This document shows, one piece after another, positions 1 through 9,984 of a stretch of 64,000 bases of DNA. The notes beneath the pieces were generated by a model. It had not been told where the DNA came from. It ran no database searches and saw nothing but the letters and a program-made list of their open reading frames with translations. The translations under genes were made by a program, and so were the position numbers. Within the stretch, counting starts at the first letter, position 1; each line of letters starts with the position of its first letter. This DNA is from Glandiceps talaboti (lineage: Eukaryota; Hemichordata; Enteropneusta; Spengelidae). Location of the stretch: the NCBI RefSeq assembly GCF_964340395.1, contig NC_135561.1:16956365-17020364 (forward strand). The letters run 5' to 3'.

Positions 1-313
1 CTATGAGTAAACCATATAGGGAAAAAACACCAGTGAGGATAGAACTGAGTAATACCCCAGACAATGTGGATACCGGGGGTATGGATAGACGGTACGGGAA
101 GTGAGAAAAGTTAGGGATAGACCAGATAGCCTGGAACCTACCTATAGTAAACCAAATTATTATAGACCCCAGGGTCCTGAACATTTCTCCTCACAACCCC
201 CCCCCCCCATCACCCGAGTATGACCAAAGCCCGGAACGTGAAAAGTCCTATAAATCACCCCCTACACTAGACGTGAGCGTCATTCTTTATCTCACAACAT
301 CCCAAAAACCCTT

Positions 314-868
314 ATGTATAGTGGTGAGGAAGAATGGAGAATATTTCACATTAAATTCTCAAGATATGCTGACGAAGTAGGGTGGAACTCGAAGGAAAGA
401 AGGAATCAGTTATGTTGGTGTCTAACAGGACCAGCCAGTACATATTATGCTAATGTAATAGAACGGTATGGTGACATAGACTATTTCGATCTAATAGCTA
501 GATTAGCAAAAAGATTCGGTCACCAAGAACTCCCCGAAACGGCACAAATGAACTTTTGGCAAAGTAGTCAGCGTCTTGATGAAAGCTTACAAAACTGGGC
601 AGATAGAATACAGGGCCTAGCCACTTTCGCCTTCAAGTATGGGTCTGAGGCAAATACAGACAGACAAGCCACTATCAGATTTTGTCATGGGTGCATTGAG
701 AAAAAGGCTAGTCAATATGCAATTAATCAACATCCATCAAATATCGAGGAGGCTATGGATAAAATTAGATGGTTCCAATTTAATGCAGCTGCCATCTCTG
801 GTGACACTAAACCCGCCCGTACTCAAGTTAGGTTACAAGGCCAGAAGACGAATCTGACTATAACATAG
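314..868 (+). pseudogene. gag-like capsid region of the LTR element, frameshifted
   Basis: A 184-aa ORF opens at an ATG and has the look of a Ty3-family gag: a Leu/Arg-rich helix ending in LTGPASTYY, then an ARLAKRFG motif, then the aromatic-rich region of retrotransposon capsids. Gag packages element RNA in cytoplasmic particles. The reading breaks near 840. The frame in use ends at 868, while the next frame carries a natural-looking continuation (EDESDYNIV, about 844-870) into the following ORF. This can be a single indel in a decayed copy; a programmed frameshift is less likely, as no clear slippery site was seen. Confidence 0.65.
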
Positions 869-870
869 TT

Positions 871-1191
871 GCAGTGCAAGCTACTACCACTAGTACTTGG
901 CCACCCCCACCTAACTTTAGTCAAAATAAACGCCCATCCACTCAAGTTGACTCCGGATACAAAATGATGGAAGACAGGATGTCACGTCTAGAGTTACATG
1001 TTGCTAACTTAAGCTCTAAATTTGATAGCTTTGCGAAGGAAATGAGGAGTTATATGATGACCACCACTCAAAAACGGACGTACAGTCGTTCCCCATCTCC
1101 TAAATCCGACAAGTGTTTTCTGTGTGGTGAAGTAGGCCATTTCAAAAGGGATTGTCCAATCTCTCTCCCAGACCCCATGGGACGGGAGTGA
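871..1191 (+). pseudogene. gag nucleocapsid region with CCHC zinc knuckle
   Basis: This is the continuation of gag in a second frame. It holds a short helical, possibly coiled-coil segment (MEDRMSRLELHVANLSSKF) and a CX2CX4HX4C zinc knuckle, CFLCGEVGHFKRDC, at about 1114-1155. Such knuckles bind element RNA during packaging. It lacks its own ATG at the junction and is best read as the C-terminal part of the frame broken near 840. A stop at 1189-1191 separates it from the protease-like ORF. Confidence 0.7.
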
Positions 1192-1358
1192 CCTTTGAGG
1201 ACTCGCTAAACAAACACGGATCAACCCAGTAGGCCCTGGGCTGACCCCGAATGAAAATGGCCAACCCCATTTGACTGAATTATCAGTCAAATCCCCACTG
1301 AACCCTAAGTACATAGATGCTGATGAGGAAGTAGTCATCTGCCAACTAGTCTGGTTCC

Positions 1359-1646
1359 ATGCTGAGTGTGTCACTTACGATTGAAGGACATGGAACACAG
1401 GCAGTGATTGATACCGCCTCAGAGGTAACTATAATTTCAGACAAACTCTATGACCAATTGGATGCAAAACCCCCCTCTATTAAACCGATTACAATGCCAA
1501 CAGCTGGACGTGAAATGAAAATGAAAGGTTTCTTAGTGGGCCCGGTCTGTATCAGGTTGGGAATGGAGGTGTACAAACAACTTCCCAGTTTGGTTCTGTT
1601 CCATCTACCACTTCGCAGGGGCAGAAAGGGACTAGTTCCAGATTGA
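1359..1646 (+). pseudogene. retropepsin-like aspartic protease fragment
   Basis: A 95-aa ORF contains AVIDTASEVTIISDKLYDQL, which matches the N-terminal half of retroviral-type aspartic proteases. D18-T19-A20 stands at the catalytic D-T/S-G/A position and is followed by the hydrophobic ITIIS-type strand. The C-terminal half with the second conserved glycine strand is not clear, and the frame stops at 1646. The place right after the zinc knuckle is the usual gag-pro order of Ty3 elements. The fragment is probably inactive. Confidence 0.6.
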
Positions 1647-1722
1647 CAGGTTCTCAAAAACGAGACTCCATTCACGCCAGACTCGGAAGTTGAAACAGAA
1701 TACTGTCACTTCCTCTACCTCA

Positions 1723-2652
1723 ATGACTGCGGAATCTCTTTCGCAAGGGAAACCAAAGTCCAAGGGTAAAGGAGGGGAGAGTTCTGTGAAAACACGAACC
1801 AGGCCCCCTGTGAGCGGGGAATGCAGTAGTCTTACTACAATCAAGAAAGACTATGTACGATGTCCAAGGACAGGTACAGCAATCCCTGCAAGTCTAGATG
1901 CTAAATTGGGAGAGAAAACAATGAGAGGAAAGGACCAGCACAGGGGTGGAACCAGTCATCGTGCAACGGATGGTAACACATCCCAAGCACTGGCTGCGCC
2001 ACCTTTGCAGAGGGTACAACCTCCACTGCGTATCTCACCCAGTTGCAGTACATCATCACAGACTGATTTACCATTGACGGTTGGGCAGGTAAGTCAAAGA
2101 AGGAGCTATGCTCAGGCTTTGATGACCCCTACCTCTAAGATGGCAAAGAAGAAATCTGTGTCGGGTACTGCCTTGCAACCTAAATTACCTTTGAAAGGGG
2201 GACAAGTGAGTCAAAGAAGGGGCTATGCTCGGGCTTTGATTTCTCATCCCCAGGAGAAAGTAAGGCAGGTATATGAATCCCGTACTATTCGGCTGTCTAA
2301 AATACCGTTAAAAGGTGAGCAAACAAGTCAAGGTAGTTCTTCTAAGACTTTGACCTCCCCTCCCCCAGAGATAGTAAGACAGCCGGGTGACCAAGGCAAG
2401 AAAAAGGTGAGTCACAGTCGAAAAAGACCTCGGACTGTGATCTCCCCAACGAAAGAAGGACCTTTTCCTGCCTTCCCTTTCCCCCACCCTAAGAGGGATG
2501 ATGTGCCCCAAGACTCAGAGGATCTGATAACACGACAACGAGAACCCGAACCTGACCACCCAGTACATCTACTAGGTGGTGTGGAAGTATTCTGTGATCC
2601 CAGCAGATTTTGGGAAATAGGACCCCCTACCCTCGCTGGAAGAAGGCTGTAG
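1723..2652 (+). CDS. basic Ser/Pro/Lys-rich ORF with three imperfect repeats, inside LTR element
   Basis: This is a 309-aa ORF counted from the first ATG in an open frame. It is rich in Ser, Pro, Thr, Lys and Arg and looks largely disordered. Three imperfect units of about 24-26 residues are visible near residues 116-139, 155-179 and 194-219. They are built on a core like LPLKGGQVSQRRGYARAL; the third unit is eroded. No enzyme motif is recognised. It sits where pol would begin. It could be an accessory ORF of a non-autonomous element, a fast-evolving gag-pol linker, or chance ORF. Whether it is translated is unknown. Confidence 0.35.
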   Translation: MTAESLSQGKPKSKGKGGESSVKTRTRPPVSGECSSLTTIKKDYVRCPRTGTAIPASLDAKLGEKTMRGKDQHRGGTSHRATDGNTSQALAAPPLQRVQPPLRISPSCSTSSQTDLPLTVGQVSQRRSYAQALMTPTSKMAKKKSVSGTALQPKLPLKGGQVSQRRGYARALISHPQEKVRQVYESRTIRLSKIPLKGEQTSQGSSSKTLTSPPPEIVRQPGDQGKKKVSHSRKRPRTVISPTKEGPFPAFPFPHPKRDDVPQDSEDLITRQREPEPDHPVHLLGGVEVFCDPSRFWEIGPPTLAGRRL

Positions 2653-2852
2653 GACTACATACCAAACATACCAGTAAAATATCTAAGAAGCAGTTCAAGA
2701 CGTTCCGTATGTTGATGGAGTCCAGCAATATCGACGCTGTGGGTGAAGAAGGTCTAGATTACACAACACCTGAATCTGCTTGGCCAAAACAGAATGAACT
2801 TCTAGAGACCCTTATGGACATAAACCTGGTGAGGAGGTATTATAACTGGTAA
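2610..2852 (+). pseudogene. short ORF in the degraded internal part of the LTR element
   Basis: An 80-aa open frame overlaps the end of the preceding ORF and runs to a stop at 2852. It is basic at its N-terminus (RWKKAVGLHTKHTSKISKKQ) and acidic later. It has no motif I can assign. It may be the frameshifted continuation of the preceding ORF, which would fit with the other frame breaks in this copy. Confidence 0.25.
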
Positions 2853-3251
2853 GTAAGTACTGTCCCAGGGAACAGTTCATACATTTCCATTGCTTCTCTG
2901 GGGATGCACCACAAATTCAACTCTAGCTGACCCACTTTCCAAATACTTATTTTGGGTGTACAGCTAGTGTAAGGCATGTCACGCCCCTTCCGGTATTCAC
3001 AATATCACAAATACCTGAAAATCGCCTCATCTTGGAGACAGACTCACCCTATTTTTCCCCTCCCAATTGTCCTAAACCAAACTCTCCCCAGTATATAGGA
3101 AGTGTTGGGTTTTTAATAGCCACAATTCGGGGCAGTACTCTCCATGAACTACTCCCTATCACGGTAAGGAACACCCGTACCCTTTATGGCTCCCTGTAAA
3201 TTATAGGTCCCCCCATTTGTTTGGTAAGGGGGAAGAAGGGAAATTAGGTTT

Positions 3252-3452
3252 ATTATGTAACTTACACTTGTGGTGTGTCATGACACTTGGCGCCTTATTG
3301 GAGGTAAAAAGTTGTACATTGACATACTGCGGGGGTAAAAATGCATGATAAATGACTCATTATGTGACTTACACTTGTGGTGTGTCATGACACTTGCCTT
3401 CTTGGAGGTAATAAGTGTATATCGACAGACTGCGGGGTAAGGGTGCATAATA
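3252..3452 (+). repeat. direct repeat pair, about 100 bp units, in the LTR element
   Basis: Two units, about 3252-3350 and 3360-3452, share the run acttacacttgtggtgtgtc, then a tgacactt and a ggaggta block and a gactgcgggg-like block. They are direct and almost adjacent. They lie in the non-coding 3' half of the element. Confidence 0.8.
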
Positions 3453-3640
3453 CACATCCAAAAATCTGATTACTGTGTTACTACACAGTCATTGGCCCTG
3501 AGATCTTCTTAGGAGGGGGAACAGATAACCAATGGCAGCATACTAACCAACAACATGTTTTTAGTTAATAGCTAGGGATGGCACTAATCAAGCCAGGGGA
3601 CCACAGCATTCAGTTAAAATCCCTAGTTAAGGTATTATGT

Positions 3641-3859
3641 TCAGTATCAATACCTTGATAAAGAAATCAAGGTAGCTAGTCACTATACTATAAGTTGATG
3701 GCTAGTTAGTTAGAATTATTTGTACCCCATAAAAGTTGAGGTAAATAATTTCAGTTTAATACCCTGATAAGGACATCAAGGTAGCTAGTCATTATACCTT
3801 AATTTGATGACTAATTAGTTATAATTATTTGTACCCCATGAAAGGTGAGGTAAATAATT
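3641..3859 (+). repeat. tandem duplication, two 110-bp units, in the LTR element
   Basis: Units 3641-3750 and 3751-3859 lie end to end. Both contain atcaaggtagctagtca, aattatttgtaccccat and gaggtaaataatt. They differ by scattered substitutions, so the duplication is not recent. Confidence 0.85.
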
Positions 3860-4066
3860 GGATAGCTGTTTTAATATAGCTGGCTCAGTATAACCGCTGG
3901 TACCTTGAATTGTACAAGGTAATGGGAAGTTGTTTCAGGCACTATGTTTACATACTAGTAGCTCTTCCACCTCCCCTAGTAACAGTCCCTGGTGGATACT
4001 CTTAGGCTATTTCACTCCCATAAGATCCCCTCAGGGTCCAGCCCTATTTAAATGAAGTTGGGGGAG

Positions 4067-4418
4067 TGTTGTATGAACGGTTTCCAGTGGCCCTCTGGAA
4101 ACAGTACTATAGCAATAATGGATCAACCCATTAGGACGCCATCAACGACGGAGGACTCCGGCTGGTATATAAACGTATCACCCTGGAAAATCCCGTAGGA
4201 CGATTTATAGACAGCGTTGGTGTATGCAATACGAATTAACTTATTCAAGACTACACCGACGCAGCCACACAAAGACGAAGTTGTTTCGCCTGACATTAGT
4301 CAGTTCAGGTAAGACAACGTCACCTCGGCTTTGATTACAACAATATTGCAGTGTAGAAACTCCTGACGCAGAGACTAGTTGACGTTGAGATCTCCGTCCA
4401 CCGTCACATTATACAACA
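4067..4418 (+). mobile_element. probable 3' LTR (352 bp)
   Basis: The segment starts TGTTGTAT and ends ATACAACA, a perfect 8-bp terminal inverted repeat with the TG...CA ends of LTRs. It directly follows a purine-rich tract (gaagttgggggag) suited to plus-strand priming. A TATATAAA box lies at 4166-4173. The 5' LTR is outside the window, so identity of the two LTRs and the target duplication cannot be checked; caatc follows the end at 4419-4423. Confidence 0.65.
4166..4173 (+). promoter_or_regulatory. TATA box within the probable LTR
   Basis: TATATAAA lies 100 bp inside the probable LTR, a normal place for the U3 promoter. It is 284 bp upstream of the next gene's ATG on the same strand, so LTR-started transcripts would run into that gene. 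Confidence 0.5.
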
Positions 4419-4456
4419 CAATCGCCTGTATCGCTTAGGCTGTCTCAACACAAACT

Positions 4457-5350
4457 ATGGCAAAGACTGGGACGTTTGAAGGACATGTTTTACCAGGTAC
4501 GATTTTCCTCGTCTATGGCTTTTGGTGGACATTTCACATAACCCGTGTATATATCATACACAATAACGATCATTACAGTGTGTTGGTAAACAGGCCAAAG
4601 AAGTATTCAAGATGTCTGTATTACGTGTTGCAGAAGGCACAACTATTGGAGGGAGTGGCAAAAGTCCTGGCAGCTCTGATTGGGGCACTATTGGAAGTTA
4701 ATGCAGCGAGCTGGGAGATGGTTGACGACAAGAATCGTTTCTACGCACAAAATGACTGGCACCATGTAACCATGTACATGGTTTTCGGATTCAGTGGAAT
4801 AGTTGATGCATTAAGTCAAACCTATGTACGACTGGCACCCGGACGAGATAAGCTGTATTTATCAATCGCATTTGCTGTAGAAGGATTTTTGTTTTACCTA
4901 CATTCTAGTGACAGCGAACCACTCGACGCCATCCTGCATAGACTACTAGTGTTGGCTATATTCGGTGGGGCAATATCAACATTCTTTGAAATGTGGCTGG
5001 TCAAACAACGATTTCTGCCATTTTTTCGCGTAGCCTTTATGCTGCTGCAAGGAACTTGGTTTTATCAGATAGCGTTTACGCTATTCGACCCGAGATCGGG
5101 TGCCGTAAAATGGGATGAGCAAAACAGTGCCAACGTCGCCTTTATCGTGATGTCCTTTAGCTGGCATTGTCTCGGAGTGGTGTTTTTCTTGAATGTGGTC
5201 TATGGCGCCATGACACTGTTCTACAGGTGCAAGTACGGGAAAGGGAATAACACTGACGTAAACGAAAAGGAAATCGTAGGAAACAGTTTTGAACTTGTAG
5301 TTGAAAATAAAAAACTCCTCGATTCGGACAACGATAATGATGAGGAGTAA
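4457..5350 (+). CDS. TMEM45: TMEM45-like multipass membrane protein (DUF716 family)
   Basis: This is a single-exon gene of 297 aa, about the usual length of the family. Diagnostic blocks are GHVLPGTIFLVYGFWW (9-24), WHHVTMYMVFGFSGIVDAL (101-119), FYLHSS (146-151) and LLQGTWFYQIAFTLFDP (196-212), followed by NVAFIVMSFSWHC (226-238). About seven hydrophobic segments are visible between residues 11 and 256. The tail is hydrophilic and acidic and ends in DNDNDEE. TMEM45 proteins are poorly characterised multipass membrane proteins, reported on endosomal and secretory membranes in vertebrates. The ATG at 4457 begins MAKTGTFEGHVLPG, in line with the family N-terminus. It lies only 38 bp past the end of a probable LTR on the same strand. 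AATAAA signals follow at 5518 and 5535. Lack of introns could mean a retrogene or normal structure in this lineage. The paralogue (45A or 45B) cannot be assigned. Confidence 0.88.
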   Translation: MAKTGTFEGHVLPGTIFLVYGFWWTFHITRVYIIHNNDHYSVLVNRPKKYSRCLYYVLQKAQLLEGVAKVLAALIGALLEVNAASWEMVDDKNRFYAQNDWHHVTMYMVFGFSGIVDALSQTYVRLAPGRDKLYLSIAFAVEGFLFYLHSSDSEPLDAILHRLLVLAIFGGAISTFFEMWLVKQRFLPFFRVAFMLLQGTWFYQIAFTLFDPRSGAVKWDEQNSANVAFIVMSFSWHCLGVVFFLNVVYGAMTLFYRCKYGKGNNTDVNEKEIVGNSFELVVENKKLLDSDNDNDEE

Positions 5351-5517
5351 TATATAAGTGCCTGTCATTTTGCTGCTGTCTGTACTGTGCTAAGTTCACC
5401 TGGGGTTGCATTCACAAATAATGGGCAGGGGGGCCGGAGGAATTGAGGGAGGGGCTTGAAAATTTGGAGGATGGTGGAGGGGGGGGACTTGAAAAAATTT
5501 GGTGGGTTTAATAGATA

Positions 5518-5540
5518 AATAAATAACTATGATAAATAAA
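5518..5540 (+). promoter_or_regulatory. polyadenylation signals after the TMEM45-like gene
   Basis: Two AATAAA hexamers at 5518-5523 and 5535-5540 lie 168-190 bp past the stop codon, a sensible length for a 3' UTR. The 3' UTR also holds G-rich sequence at 5425-5510. Confidence 0.5.
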
Positions 5541-7230
5541 ACTCTTCCAAAAACATGTATATAAAATCCTTTATGATTTCAGGCAGAAAGTACTTGTGAC
5601 ATTTCTTACAATTTATATTTGTAAAATGAATGTATAAACTGGTAAATGGAAAATATATAAATATAAATAAATTTTGTAAAAATTAAATAGTTTAATCGTT
5701 TAAAAGTTAAATTTGCACTATCCCTTAATTATTTGTTATCCATTTGTACCTGATTGATTATTGAAAGTTTTGAGCAAAGGACATCAAGCTCTGCATCTGA
5801 AGGCACATAAATGTGAAATGAGTATGAATAGCCTGTCAGGCCGTCACTGATATTTGGCTGGTGGTGGTGGATCAAAAGGTTTTATACTAATACAAATATA
5901 TAGTTACAAATAAGATTGTTGTTGAGACCCTTCAATTACAAAAGAATTGTTGCAAACTGAAACATTATATACATTTATGGCCACCATTTTACCTGTTATT
6001 TCCATGGATCTGCATCATAGCTACCATGGTGTGTATTTATTTGCTTGGAATACATACAAGACTGTCAGTGTTTGGCTCAAAGGACAGAGTTGCCCTATTT
6101 TAAAAGTCTACATGTACTTTTTTAAATTTTGAATGCAAATTTGTATATGCTGTTTGCAAAAGACTGTACAGTAGTCTAATTGTCTCTAGATCCATTAATT
6201 TTAAAATCACTATGCAAAAATAATATTGGAAAGTATTCATGTAAATTTGTTAACAGGGTAGGAGTATGACTTTAAAAAATAATTCAGCCCTGTTCAGCTA
6301 AAATACATTAGTGAAAATGGAGAACTAAAAACCATGTCAAAATTTGACAGCCTTTTAACAAAAACGGGTGCAAAACATGTATATACACAAATTCCTATAT
6401 AAAAAAACAACTAACATTAATTACCCTGTGTTCAGCTTCAATATACACTCAAGTGATGTTAAAGTCTGTGCAAATGAGTAAAATCTGGAGATTCAAAATG
6501 TAAACATGTTCATGCAATTACATTAGCGACAATGTATGTATGTACATGTATGTACATGTATATTGCAAACAAGAAAAAAACAGTGCCTGCTTCGTTTTTC
6601 GTTTTCTCGATCGGAAAAGGAAAAAGGAAAAACAATTTGTTTTTCGTTTTTCGTGTCATCGATCGGAAAATAGAACAAGGAAAACAAATTGTTTTTTCCA
6701 TTGCCGTTTCGTTTTTGGAATATTTGGTGGCCCTGAAAAACTATTAAACTAGGTACACCATTTAAGATCCCCTCTTTGAAGATCCACCTTCAATTGTGTT
6801 CAATGTTGTCTTTGGTTGAAATTTTGTTTGATATAATTATCTCATTGCACTGACACTAGCGTTATTCCGCAATTCATTTTGAAGCGACAATTTGCTATGG
6901 AAAGAATTTGAACACAAAGCTGTACCTTCGACATTGAAACTCAAACTTCAGTTTCCATTATAATGATAATGACAAGGAGAATCCACTGAGTTCACCTTGG
7001 GTTTCGACATAAAGGAGGGCCATACAAGTTTTGGGAGCTGGGTTAAGAAAATGATTATTTTGTTGTGTTACTTATTTGAGAAAACACCATTCCTTTTTTT
7101 TAATTTTTTTTTTAGTTTGAATGTGACATCTTTTTGAAAGGTACGACATTGGGCCAGAACAAATGAAAAAGCTGTTCAACCTACCCATATTTTATTGTAT
7201 GGGGGTGGGGGGACGGGACGCCGAACATTG
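5541..7230. other. AT-rich intergenic stretch
   Basis: No gene is recognised. The only structure seen is an imperfect local repeat around cgatcggaaaa (about 6596-6710) with A-rich and T-rich flanks, which gives short chance ORFs on both strands. Confidence 0.6.
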
Positions 7231-7389
7231 ACAAAGTACATCCAAGTTGTATGATAGTTGGATGAGAGATAACCAGCCGTGTAGATTTACGTACAGGCTG
7301 GAACCCTTAAAATTTTTGGTTGGTTTGAGTCTACAGGAAAACTATTGGCGATACGTTCCCGGGTCGGTAATAGTTGATCCTTCAACCTG

Positions 7390-7722
7390 AACGTTTCAAA
7401 ACCAGCTATAGGGTCTCTTCATCAGTCGCAGTTGTTGTGATAAAGTCACCTTCCCATATTTGTTGTCTGTTCATCAAGTAGAGAAGCCAGTATTTCAGCA
7501 TTCCTATCATCTAGTTCTTTTTCCGAAAATTCGGAATGCTATGTCGGCTATTTCGGGTGATGCCGAAGAGCCCATGCTGCATCCACATGTTGTGTGTGGA
7601 ATTCTCCATAAAATTCAAATGTGTTCTTCGTGAGAATCACACTTAATAGTTTTAGGAGATACTCTGTCGGTGGTTTTGGAATGTTATAGTCGATTGTTTG
7701 TGTAACTGGCGAGTCAACTGCT
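7390..7722 (-). mobile_element. Penelope-like reverse transcriptase remnant
   Basis: Read on the minus strand, 7560-7720 encodes PPTEYLLKLL and then ILTKNTFEFYGEFHTQ, typical of the reverse transcriptase of Penelope-like elements just before the fingers-palm MGS..SP block. The expected block, MGSSASPEIADIAF, is present but in a different frame (about 7530-7576), so one frameshift has broken the ORF. A later in-frame part is also shortened, and no GIY-YIG domain follows. A CTGATGA...GAAAC motif pair lies just downstream on the same strand (7425 to 7393). The upstream end runs into a tetranucleotide array. This is a dead fragment. Confidence 0.6.
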
Positions 7723-7724
7723 TC

Positions 7725-7949
7725 GTATACATACATACATACATACATACATACATACATACACACATACACACATACATACATACATACATACATACAT
7801 ACATACATACATACGTACGTACGGTATGTACGTATGTACGTATGTATGTATGTATGTATGTATGTATGTATGTACGTACGTACGTACGTACGTAATGTAC
7901 GTATGTACGTATGTATGTATGTATGTATGTATGTATGTATGTATGTATG
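7725..7949. repeat. inverted (ATAC)n/(GTAT)n microsatellite
   Basis: About 85 bp of (CATA)n runs into acgtacgtacggtatgtacg and then about 125 bp of (TATG)n broken by a short acgt tract. The two halves are reverse complements, so the block is a long imperfect palindrome. It yields long Tyr/Val/Cys/Met or Thr/Tyr/Ile/His ORFs in all frames; these are not genes. Confidence 0.9.
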
Positions 7950-8390
7950 CATTTTATTACCAACGATCACAGTGTATCAGATATGTCTATTTCAGGAATT
8001 TGTAAGGTTTCTTTCTGGTGATGAGAAAGTATTGAGGTTAAAGGAAGAACAAATAATTTTCCGTCTCGGATCGCTGGAACCCCTAGGAATTAATAGATTA
8101 TTCTCGTCATTCCCGGTCTACTCAGTTTTTTTGTTGTTTTTTTAAATTTCAGGCGTGTTCTATTGAGTTCTATTTGGTGCGTGCGAATATTAGAACTTTT
8201 CACACGTATTACCGTTTATCACGCGCTGTTGTCGTTCTGTTCCATTACATTACATTCAGATATGTTCAGGTGTTTACCTTACATGTCTGTATCTCGCCGA
8301 TATTACCTTGAAAAAGAATATTTATTCGAAACGTCGGATTTTACATCTATTTATACGGACTGACTTACTAGTTCCATATGCATCACTTTC
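7950..8390. other. spacer between microsatellites, possible retroelement tail
   Basis: No gene is recognised. The stretch near 8306-8350 (gaaaaagaatattta, then cgaaacgtcggattttac) resembles the 3' regions of Penelope-like and other non-LTR elements, but this is too short to assign. Confidence 0.3.
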
Positions 8391-8391
8391 C

Positions 8392-8669
8392 ACATACATA
8401 CATACATACATACATACATACATACATACATACATACATACATACATACATACATACATACATACGTACATACATACATACATACATAAATACATACATA
8501 CATACATACATACATACATACATACATACATACATACATACATACATACATAAATACATACGTACATACGTACATACATACATTCATACATACATACATA
8601 AATACATACATACATAAATACATACATACATACATACATACATACATACATACATACATACATACATAC
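8392..8669. repeat. (CATA)n microsatellite, about 280 bp
   Basis: A nearly pure tetranucleotide array with scattered cgta and aata variants. Confidence 0.95.
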
Positions 8670-8978
8670 GACATACACATATATTTATAGTGGGGTATGA
8701 GCTTGCTTTGAAAGGAGAGACGACATGATACTAGTAGTTACGGGGGGGATGTGTGAAGGGCGGTGATAACTTACTATGTTTATATTTGAAAATACAGAAA
8801 TATAGGACACAATATAGGACACCATATAAAGGCTTAAAATATACTATATAAATGTAATTTTACCATCAATAAGAATCGTTTATTTCTAATGGTTATTAAA
8901 AGAGGAAAACAAGTTCATTACAATAGTTATTTGATTATAATAGCAAAATGAAAACCTTCCAACTGTTCGAGCTCTTCC

Positions 8979-9164
<186 letters not shown>

Positions 9165-9189
9165 CCGTGCCAGTCTTCGCGTTGTATTT

Positions 9190-9980
9190 ATGAGAAAAAG
9201 AAGAGCACCCTGAAGAGGAGCAAAATCAGCATTGGCAGCTTTATTTAGCAGGAGCAGTAGTTCGGATACCTTTCACAAAACTCGGCTTCACATGTTTGTT
9301 GTGGGTCTCGACCAAAACTGTAGTCTTCACGAAGTGTTGTCCCCATGTCGTCAGTGTACATCTGTTTACTATAATTTGATAGACATTTTCCGTAGGGTAA
9401 TGGTAAGAACTGATTAGGTTTTGGTAATAATCTGATGAATATTAATGACTAATTTGAGTAATTAATCGATCGAACAAGTATAAAGATTCAGATTCAGATT
9501 CAGATTCAGGTAGCATTATCTTGAACATTATATCGAGCGTCAGATGGCCTCAGATCCGAAGACACTCGACGGACTCAAACCTGAAATAATATCGTTGTGA
9601 CTGGTAGAGAATGGATCGGATGTCCTGGTCATTAATAAGACAAATATAGTCCTGAGAATTTGGCTATCGTGATTCAAGTTATATCAACATACTGGGTTGT
9701 GACTTCATCAAGCCGAATGTCAAATATACACTGACTGCATATATTCATGGAGAATATTTCAATTTGAATGAATTTTGAAAGATACTGCGTTTACGTTTTT
9801 GACATGAAAAGTTTTACCTTTTCTTAAAGTTTGAGATTTGGCCATTCGAAAGACCCGCTTGAACGGACCGTCCCCGTATTGCGGTGTATGACACTCAGTT
9901 TGGAATAGGCCATTCCAGACCAGTAAAGAGAAAATTGCATTGAGAACACAACGCCCTCGCTCAAATTGGCAGTATAACCC
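9190..9980. other. intergenic, nothing recognised
   Basis: No coding signal, RNA or repeat family is recognised apart from a short gattca repeat at 9486-9508. Confidence 0.5.
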
Positions 9981-9984
9981 GGCA

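Larger units (their letters stand above)
1..4418 (+). mobile_element. Ty3-type LTR retrotransposon, 3' part, pol-less and degraded
   Basis: This is the right-hand part of an LTR element that begins before the window. Seen in order: a leader without ORFs (1-313), a gag-like ORF, a zinc knuckle, a retropepsin-like fragment, a basic repeat-bearing ORF, a non-coding stretch with two pairs of ~100-bp direct repeats, a purine-rich tract and a probable 3' LTR ending at 4418. No reverse transcriptase, RNase H or integrase motif was found between 1646 and 4067, where pol would lie, so the copy is probably non-autonomous or deleted. The coding parts lie in different frames with stops between them, so the copy is decayed. 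Inference: it depends on, or derives from, a complete relative elsewhere. The 5' LTR cannot be seen. Confidence 0.75.

Noticed and set aside
8392-8669. CRISPR-like or telomere-like array
   Set aside because: The unit is a 4-bp microsatellite with no spacers, and the genome is eukaryotic.
7548-8680. Long ORFs of Tyr/Val/Cys/Met or Thr/Tyr/Ile/His on both strands (also at 13453-13932, 50351-50923 and 51777-52076)
   Set aside because: They are six-frame translations of TACA/TATG microsatellites and have no stop only because the repeat lacks one.
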